A DNA stretch of 64,000 nt from Nocardioides rubriscoriae (GTDB lineage: Bacteria > Actinomycetota > Actinomycetes > Propionibacteriales > Nocardioidaceae). The translations under genes were made by a program, and so were the position numbers. A model generated the notes under the pieces. The model worked only from the letters and a program-made list of their open reading frames with translations, searched no databases and was not told where the DNA came from. The DNA lies in contig NZ_VIYJ01000013.1 in the NCBI RefSeq assembly GCF_008087085.1, positions 1 through 64,000 on the forward strand, read 5' to 3'. Positions within the stretch are counted from its first letter, which is position 1. Each line of letters opens with the position of its first letter. Positions 57,439 to 64,000 of this stretch are shown piece by piece.

Positions 57439-59172
57439 ATGACCCAGGACCTCGTCGACGCCCAGCCCCGGGTCCGCGACCCCAAGTGGTGGACCCTCGT
57501 CGCCGTCTGCACCGGCGTGTTCATGCTGCTGCTCGACGTCACCATCGTCAACGTCGCCCTCTTCGACATCCAGGCCGACCTCGACGCCTCGCTGCCCGAC
57601 GTCCAGTGGGTGATCGACGCCTACGCCCTGAGCCTGGCCGCCCTGCTGCTGACGGCGGGGTCGCTGGCCGACCTGTTCGGCCGCAAGCGCGTCTTCGTGA
57701 TCGGCCTGGTGCTCTTCACGACCGGGTCGGTGCTGTGCGGCGCGGCGCCCGACGTGCTGTTCCTGTCGGTGGCCCGAGGGGCCCAGGGCATCGGCGGCGC
57801 CGCGATGTTCGCGACCGCACTGGCCCTGCTCGCCTCGGCGTTCACCGGCAAGGACCGCGGCACCGCCTTCGCGGTGTTCGGCGCGACGACCGGGGTCTCG
57901 GTGGCCGTCGGGCCGGTGCTCGGCGGCCTGCTCACCACCGGCCTGTCGTGGCGGTGGATCTTCTTCGTCAACATCCCGATCTGCGCGGTCGCGCTGCTCG
58001 TGACTGTGTTCAGGGTGCAGGAGTCGCACGACCCACGCGCCGGGCGTCCCGACTGGGTCGGGTTCGTCACCTTCAGCGCCGCGCTCGGGTCGTTGGTCTA
58101 CGGCCTGATCGAGGCCGGGCAGCACTCGTGGGGCGAGACCAAGGTGGTCGTCTGCCTGGTCGCCGCCGCCGTGCTGCTGGCGCTCTTCGTGGTCAGCCAG
58201 CTGCGTCGCGACGACCCGATGTTCGACCTGGCCCTGCTGCGCAAGCCGACCTTCACCGGTGGCCTCGTCGCGGCGTTCGGCATCTCCGCCGGCGTCTTCG
58301 CGCTGTTCACGTTCCTCGTGCTCTACCTGCAGGGCGTCCTCGGCTTCGACGCCATCGGCGCCGGCCTGGTCTTCCTGTGCCTGTCCGGTACGTCGTTCGT
58401 GGCGGCCATCGTCGCGGGCCGGCTCACCGAGCTGGTGCCGGTCAAGTGGCTCATCGCCCCGGGGTTCGTCGTGGCCGGCGTGGGCCTGCTGCTGATGCTC
58501 GGCGTGGAGCACTCGACCGACCAGTCGCAGTGGCACCACCTGGTGCCCGGCCTGCTCGTGGCCGGCTTCGGCGTCGGCATGATCAACCCACCCCTGGCCT
58601 CGACCGCGGTCGGCGTCGTCCCGCCGGCCCGGTCGGGCATGGCCTCGGGCGCCAACTCGACCTTCCGCCAGGTCGGCATCGCCACCGGCATCGCCGCGCT
58701 CGGCTCGATCCTGGCCCAGCAGGTCACCGCCGACGTCGAGCGCGGCCTGTCCGGCGTGGTGCCCCCGCAGGCCGTGGGCCCGCTCGCCGAGGCCCTGAGC
58801 AGCGGCCAGGTCCGGGCTGCGGCCGCCGTGGCCTCCGACCAGGCCACGCAGGCCGGCGGCGCCCAGGCCGGACGGGCCGCGAGTGAGGCGGTCACCCAGG
58901 TCGGCACGGCGGCGTACGTCGACGCGCTCAACACCGTCCTGCTCATCGGCGCGGTCCTGTGCCTGGTCTGCGCGGTGCTCGGCGTGGTCCTGATCCGGCA
59001 GCGTGACTTCGACTCCGCCGGCCGCTACCGCACCGCGGACGCCGACGCCGACGCCCCGCCCCGCCACGTCGACCCCGAGGCCGCCGAGGCCCCGCTCGGC
59101 GAGCGTGCCCCCACCGGCGGCGCGCACGCCGCGTCCGCCGACGCCGGGGCGACGGGAGCCTCGTCGGCGTAG
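57439..59172 (+). CDS. MFS drug-efflux transporter (DHA2, 14-TM type)
   Basis: A 577-residue major facilitator of the EmrB/QacA group. FMLLLDVTIVNVALFDIQAD is the DHA2 helix-1 signature, GSLADLFGRKRVFVIGLVLF the loop 2-3 motif, and AVFGATTGVSVAVGPVLGGL the antiporter motif C. A C-terminal extension of ~60 residues after the last helix is Asp/Ala/Gly-rich (DADADAPPRHVDPEAAEAPL) and likely disordered in the cytoplasm. No regulator gene is adjacent, unlike the MFS gene at 19147. It is convergent with kdpE, 9 nt apart. Confidence 0.93.
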   Translation: MTQDLVDAQPRVRDPKWWTLVAVCTGVFMLLLDVTIVNVALFDIQADLDASLPDVQWVIDAYALSLAALLLTAGSLADLFGRKRVFVIGLVLFTTGSVLCGAAPDVLFLSVARGAQGIGGAAMFATALALLASAFTGKDRGTAFAVFGATTGVSVAVGPVLGGLLTTGLSWRWIFFVNIPICAVALLVTVFRVQESHDPRAGRPDWVGFVTFSAALGSLVYGLIEAGQHSWGETKVVVCLVAAAVLLALFVVSQLRRDDPMFDLALLRKPTFTGGLVAAFGISAGVFALFTFLVLYLQGVLGFDAIGAGLVFLCLSGTSFVAAIVAGRLTELVPVKWLIAPGFVVAGVGLLLMLGVEHSTDQSQWHHLVPGLLVAGFGVGMINPPLASTAVGVVPPARSGMASGANSTFRQVGIATGIAALGSILAQQVTADVERGLSGVVPPQAVGPLAEALSSGQVRAAAAVASDQATQAGGAQAGRAASEAVTQVGTAAYVDALNTVLLIGAVLCLVCAVLGVVLIRQRDFDSAGRYRTADADADAPPRHVDPEAAEAPLGERAPTGGAHAASADAGATGASSA

Positions 59173-59181
59173 CTCGTAGGC

Positions 59182-59874
59182 TCAGGGCTCGAGCGTGTAG
59201 CCCAGCCCCGCGGTGGTGATCAGGTGCCTCGGGGACGACGGGTCGTCCTCGAGCTTGCGGCGCAGCTGGGCGGCGTAGACGCGCAGGTAGTGCGTCTCGT
59301 GCTCGTACGCCGGGCCCCACACCTCGCGCAGCACCTGCTCGCGCGGGACCAGCCGGCCGAGGTTGCGGGCGAGCAGCTCGAGGAACGACCACTCCGTGGG
59401 TGTCAGGCGTACGTCGTCGCCGCGGCGCGCGACCCGCTTGCGCGCCAGGTCGATGGTGAGGTCGCCGACGGTCACGACGCTCTCGGTGGGCACGGCGTCC
59501 TGGGAGCGGCGTACGGCGGCGCGCAGGCGGGCCATCAGCTCGTTCATCGCGAACGGCTTGGTGACGTAGTCGTCGGCGCCGAGGTCGAGGGCCTCGACCT
59601 TGTCCTCGCCGTGCTGGCGCGCGGAGAGCACGACGATCGGCACGGTGGTCCAGCCGCGCAGCCCGGCGATCACCTCCGCGCCGTCCATGTCGGGCAGGCC
59701 GAGGTCGAGCACGACGACGTCGGGGTGGGTGGTCGCGGCCGCCTCGAGGGCCGAGCGGCCGTCGGCGGCGGTGACGACCTCCCAGCCGTGGGCGCGCAGG
59801 TTGATCGCCAGGGCGCGGGCCAGGGCCGGCTCGTCGTCGACGACCAGCACCTTGTGGGCGGCGGTGCTGGTCAT
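59182..59874 (-). CDS. kdpE: KdpE response regulator
   Basis: A 230-residue OmpR/PhoB-type response regulator, the partner of KdpD. The receiver has the acidic pair DDE, phosphoacceptor Asp57 in VVVLDLGLPDMDGAE, and conserved Lys in YVTKPFAMNELMARL. The winged-helix DNA-binding domain is VRLTPTEWSFLELLARNLGR, then LVPREQVLREVWG and HETHYLRVYAAQLRRKLEDD, the KdpE pattern. It activates the kdpFABC promoter under potassium limitation. The start overlaps the kdpD stop (ATGA), so both are translated together. Confidence 0.95.
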   Translation of the reverse strand: MTSTAAHKVLVVDDEPALARALAINLRAHGWEVVTAADGRSALEAAATTHPDVVVLDLGLPDMDGAEVIAGLRGWTTVPIVVLSARQHGEDKVEALDLGADDYVTKPFAMNELMARLRAAVRRSQDAVPTESVVTVGDLTIDLARKRVARRGDDVRLTPTEWSFLELLARNLGRLVPREQVLREVWGPAYEHETHYLRVYAAQLRRKLEDDPSSPRHLITTAGLGYTLEP

Positions 59875-62417
59875 GCGCCGCCCTCCCCCGTCTCGACAGC
59901 TCCGGCGGTCTCGGTGGCCCGGGGCAGCGACAGCACCATCGTGAGGCCGCCGCCGGGGGTGTCCTCGGCCGAGAGCTCGCCGCCGAGCGCCTCGGTGAGG
60001 CCCTGGGCGACGGCGAGCCCGAGCCCGAGGCCGCCCGGTGTGGTGTCGGAGAGCCGCTGGAACGGCTCGAACATCCGCTCGCGCTGCGGCGCCGGTACGC
60101 CGGGGCCGCGATCGACGACCATGACCTCGACCCGCTCGGGCAGCACGTGCGCCAGCACCCGCACCGGCGGGCCGTCGGTCGCCGTCGAGACGCGCACGGC
60201 GTTGGAGACCAGGTTGGCCACGACCCGCTCGAGCAGGCCCGCGTCGGTGAGCACGACCGGGGCGGGCTCGTCGACGTCGAGGACGACGCTGCCCGGCGGC
60301 TGGCCGGCGAGCGCGAGCGGCAGGACCTCGTCGAGGCTGCGCTCGCGCAGCTCGGGCCGCACCAGCCCGCTCTGCAGGCGCGACAGGTCGAGCAGGTTGT
60401 CGATGAGGCCCTCGAGCTGGTCGGTGGAGGAGTCGAGCGCCTCGACGAGGGTGACCCGGTCGGCGGCGTCCACCTCGCCGCTGACCAGGCCGTCGACCGA
60501 GGCGCGCATCGTGGCCAGCGGCGTGCGCAGGTCGTGCGAGACCGCGCGCAGCAGTGCCGTGCTGGTCGCCTCGGCGCTCTCGAGGGCGGCGGCCCGCTGC
60601 TCGCGCTCGCGCAGCCGTCGGTACTCGAGCACCAGGCTGGTCTGCACCGCGAACGCCTCCAGCACCTTCTGGTCGGTGGCCCGCAGCGTCTCTCCGCGCA
60701 GGCAGATGACGTGGGTGTCGTCGACCTTGACCCGGGTGTCGCCCTCCTCGGGGGAGCAGGCATGCCGGGGCCCGGCGTGCGCGACGACCTCCCAGCCCGC
60801 AGCGGGCCCGCGCCGGGTCAGCAGCGAGACCGACTGCTGGCCGAAGACCTCGCGCACGCGCTCGACGATCGCCTCGGCGGTGTCCTGGCCGGTCAGCACC
60901 GAGCGCGACAGCGAGCTCATGGTCGCGGCCTCGGTGCGCGCTCGCACGGCGTCACCGGCGCGGCGCGACGCGCGGTCGACCACCGTCGCGACCCCGGCCG
61001 CCACGGCGACGTAGACGAACAGCGACAGCAGGTTGGCCGGCTCGGCGACCGTGAGCCGTCCGGTCGGCGGGGTGAAGAAGTAGTTGAGGGTGAAGAAGCT
61101 GACGACGGCGGCCGCCAGCGCGGGCAGCAGCCCGCCGACGAGCGCGACGACGACCGCACCGGCCAGCAGCAACATCTCGGCGAGCGGCAGCTGGTCGGTG
61201 TCCTGGAAGACCTGCAGCGACCAGGTGAGCACGACCGGCATCACCACCGCCGCCACCCAGCCCGCGACCTGACGGCTCCTGCTCAGCGGCGAGAGCAGCG
61301 ACGGCCGGCGGGTGCTGCCCGACGCCTGGTCGTGGGTGACCAGGTGGACGTCGACCGCACCGGCGAGCGAGGCGATGCGGTCGCCCGTCGTGCCGGCGAA
61401 GAGCTTGCGGAGCCGGCCGTGGCGCGAGACCCCGACGACGACCATCGTGGCGTTGGCGGCCGTGGCGAAGTCGACGACCGCGGCGGCGACGTCCTCGCCG
61501 GCGACCGAGTGGAACGTGCCGCCCAGGGACGCGACGAGCTGCTGGGCGCGGGCGATCCGGTCCTCGTCGGGGTTGCCGGCCGTCAGCAGGCCGTCGGAGG
61601 CGATGACGTGCACGGCGAGCAGCTCGGAGCCGGCGGCCCGCTGGGCCAGCCGCGCGCCGCGGCGCAGCAGGGTCTCGCTCTCGGCCCCGCCGGTGACGGC
61701 GACGACGATGCGCTCCTTGGTCGGCCACGGGTGGGCGATGTCGTGGGCGCGGCGGTAGTCGCCGAGCGCGTCGTCGACCCGGTCGGCCAGCCACAGCAGG
61801 GCCAGCTCGCGCAGGGCGGTGAGGTTGCCGACCCGGAAGTACGACGTGAGCGAGGCGTCGATCCGGTCGGGCCGGTAGATGTTGCCGTGAGCCATCCGGC
61901 GCCGCAGCGCCTCGGGCGACATGTCGACCAGCTGGATCTGCTCGGCGGTGCGGACGACCTCGTCGGGCACGGTCTCGCGCTGGCGCACCCCGGTGATCCG
62001 CTCGACCTCGTCGTTGAGCGACTCCAGGTGCTGGATGTTGACGGTGGTGATGACGTCGATGCCGGCGGCGAGCAGCTCGGCGACGTCGGCGGCCCGCTTC
62101 TCGTGGCGGCTGCCCGGCACGTTGGTGTGGGCCAGCTCGTCGACCAGCACGACGGCCGGGTGGCGCGCCAGGATCGCGTCGGTGTCCATCTCGGTGAAGA
62201 CCGAGCCGCGGTGCGCGACCTCCCGGCGCGGCACGACCTCGAGCCCCTCGACCATCTCGGCGGTGAAGCGACGGTCGTGGGTCTCGACGTAGCCGACCAC
62301 GACGTCGGTCCCGCGCTCGGCGCGCCGCCGGGCCTCGCCGAGCATCGCGTAGGTCTTGCCGACCCCCGGTGCCGCGCCGAGGTAGACCGTCAACCGGCCC
62401 CGCCTCACGTCAGTCAC
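59871..62417 (-). CDS. kdpD: KdpD sensor histidine kinase
   Basis: An 848-residue membrane sensor of potassium limitation and osmotic stress. The N-terminal KdpD domain has Walker A in LGAAPGVGKTYAMLGEARRR (about 12-30) and DELAHTNVPGSRHEKR. A universal-stress-protein domain follows (IVVAVTGGAESETLLRRGA, about 250-370), then four close helices (DUF4118, about 390-490). GAF-like, HisKA (AVSHDLRTPLATMRASVDGL, phospho-His about 628) and HATPase regions (VVANLVSNAVRVS, then GGLGLGLAVAQGL) come last. All key residues are present. It follows kdpC by 15 bp in the same operon direction. Confidence 0.96.
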   Translation of the reverse strand: MTDVRRGRLTVYLGAAPGVGKTYAMLGEARRRAERGTDVVVGYVETHDRRFTAEMVEGLEVVPRREVAHRGSVFTEMDTDAILARHPAVVLVDELAHTNVPGSRHEKRAADVAELLAAGIDVITTVNIQHLESLNDEVERITGVRQRETVPDEVVRTAEQIQLVDMSPEALRRRMAHGNIYRPDRIDASLTSYFRVGNLTALRELALLWLADRVDDALGDYRRAHDIAHPWPTKERIVVAVTGGAESETLLRRGARLAQRAAGSELLAVHVIASDGLLTAGNPDEDRIARAQQLVASLGGTFHSVAGEDVAAAVVDFATAANATMVVVGVSRHGRLRKLFAGTTGDRIASLAGAVDVHLVTHDQASGSTRRPSLLSPLSRSRQVAGWVAAVVMPVVLTWSLQVFQDTDQLPLAEMLLLAGAVVVALVGGLLPALAAAVVSFFTLNYFFTPPTGRLTVAEPANLLSLFVYVAVAAGVATVVDRASRRAGDAVRARTEAATMSSLSRSVLTGQDTAEAIVERVREVFGQQSVSLLTRRGPAAGWEVVAHAGPRHACSPEEGDTRVKVDDTHVICLRGETLRATDQKVLEAFAVQTSLVLEYRRLREREQRAAALESAEATSTALLRAVSHDLRTPLATMRASVDGLVSGEVDAADRVTLVEALDSSTDQLEGLIDNLLDLSRLQSGLVRPELRERSLDEVLPLALAGQPPGSVVLDVDEPAPVVLTDAGLLERVVANLVSNAVRVSTATDGPPVRVLAHVLPERVEVMVVDRGPGVPAPQRERMFEPFQRLSDTTPGGLGLGLAVAQGLTEALGGELSAEDTPGGGLTMVLSLPRATETAGAVETGEGGA

Positions 62418-62432
62418 GTCGTAGATCCTCCC

Positions 62433-63050
62433 TCAACCACCGTCGGCGGCCTGCCGCACCGCGATGTTGAGCAGCAGCACGTTGACGCGCGGCTCGCCCA
62501 GCACACCGAGGGTCCGGCCGCTGGTGGCGTCGGCGACCAGCCGGCGTACGACGTCCTCGGCGAGACCGTTGGCGCGGGCGACCCGCGGCACCTGCAGGGC
62601 GGCGTAGGCCGGCGAGATGTCGGGGTCGAGGCCCGAGGCCGACGCGGTGACGGCGTCCGGGGGCACCTGGCCGGCCGGCACGCCCTCCCGCCGGGCGACC
62701 TCGACCCGACGCTGCTCGATCGCCGCGACCAGCTCGGGGCTCTCGGGGCCGAGGTTGGAGCCGCCGGAGGCCAGCGGGTCGTAGCCGTCACCGGCCGCCG
62801 AGGGCCGGGGCCGGAAGAGCGCCGGGTCGTCGACCAGCTGGCCCAGCAGGGCCGAGCCCACGGCCTGGTCGGGGTCGGTGGTGTGTGCCCCGGTGGCGGT
62901 GACCAGCGAGCCGCCGGCCCGCCACGGCGCGACGGCCTGGGCGAAGCCGGTCACCAGCAGCGGGTAGAGCACGCCGAGCACGACGGTGGCGGCGACCATC
63001 ACCCGCAGCCCGGCGAGGCTGAAGCGGAAGAGCGCGTAGAGGTCCTTCAT
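62433..63050 (-). CDS. kdpC: Potassium-transporting ATPase subunit C
   Basis: A 205-residue subunit of the KdpFABC high-affinity potassium pump. One N-terminal helix (GLRVMVAATVVLGVLYPLLV) anchors it; the conserved domain has GSALLGQLVDDPALFRPRPS, SGGSNLGPESPELVAAIEQR, and DAVTASASGLDPDISPAYAA then LQVPRVARANGL. KdpC helps ATP binding by KdpB. It lies 13 bp after the kdpB stop and 15 bp before kdpD, in the usual order B-C-D-E. Confidence 0.96.
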   Translation of the reverse strand: MKDLYALFRFSLAGLRVMVAATVVLGVLYPLLVTGFAQAVAPWRAGGSLVTATGAHTTDPDQAVGSALLGQLVDDPALFRPRPSAAGDGYDPLASGGSNLGPESPELVAAIEQRRVEVARREGVPAGQVPPDAVTASASGLDPDISPAYAALQVPRVARANGLAEDVVRRLVADATSGRTLGVLGEPRVNVLLLNIAVRQAADGG

Positions 63051-63063
63051 GGGTGTCCTTGCC

Positions 63064-64000
<937 letters not shown>

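Overview
The window is high-GC DNA, gene-dense, with many GTG starts and 4-nt ATGA/GTGA overlaps. Gene content points to an actinobacterium, most likely a Nocardioidaceae member such as Nocardioides: mycothiol-type DinB/MDMPI protein, LLM flavin oxidoreductase, a steroid-type KstR box, actinobacterial methylcrotonyl-CoA carboxylase genes, DUF5926, DUF4446, and an Rv1264-like adenylate cyclase. The genus is an inference from gene content and style, not from a marker gene.

Layout. 1-900: the 5' part of an IS110-family transposase (minus strand, running off the left edge) with a strongly structured leader that may hold its bridge RNA. 900-8750: small hypotheticals, a NUDIX protein without a clean start, an MDMPI-like protein, a broken dimethylarginine hydrolase (ddaH), an M13 metallopeptidase and a regulator with two LuxR domains. 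8750-13300: two duplicated micro-ORFs, a RecQ-phosphoribosyltransferase fusion, an XRE/nucleotidyltransferase toxin-antitoxin-like pair and an LLM oxidoreductase. 13300-18430: an amine-dehydrogenase-like gene under a KstR-type box, then a SNF2 helicase/SWIM pair. 18500-25800: a TetR regulator, a TetR-controlled MFS exporter, and the leucine-degradation operon (methylcrotonyl-CoA carboxylase beta and alpha subunits, then HMG-CoA lyase). The first TetR gene and the carboxylase operon share the same 16-bp operator.

25800-32500: trmL, two accessory blocks (a secreted protein plus an HNH-nuclease lipoprotein; then formaldehyde dehydrogenase plus a hypothetical), a methyltransferase and tRNA-Gly(UCC). 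A chimeric pseudogene made of the methyltransferase tail and the trmL head lies between the blocks, which is the junction a tandem duplication would leave. 32500-38600: a MarR-controlled molybdopterin oxidoreductase and a fused two-domain acyl-CoA dehydrogenase. 38760-43400: three sulfotransferase-like paralogues around an unknown gene. 43400-45300: EcsC, aat, a lipoprotein. 45300-48600: a probable copper-responsive accessory island (rhodanese, two DUF4396 membrane proteins, thioredoxin-like protein, Met/Gly-repeat membrane protein, IS3 remnant) with a CsoR-type operator. 48700-57200: mostly housekeeping or conserved genes: Fpg/Nei glycosylase, glycerophosphodiesterase, PAP2 phosphatase, SDR epimerase, an adenylate cyclase paired with a cyclic-nucleotide-binding protein, and arginine deiminase. 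57400-64000: an MFS exporter, then the potassium system kdpE, kdpD, kdpC and partial kdpB (minus strand, running off the right edge).

Two dispersed palindromic repeat families sit in intergenic gaps. Many regulators have a visible palindromic site next to their own gene or target. Positions come from reading the sequence; no database search was run, so family names rest on recognised motifs.
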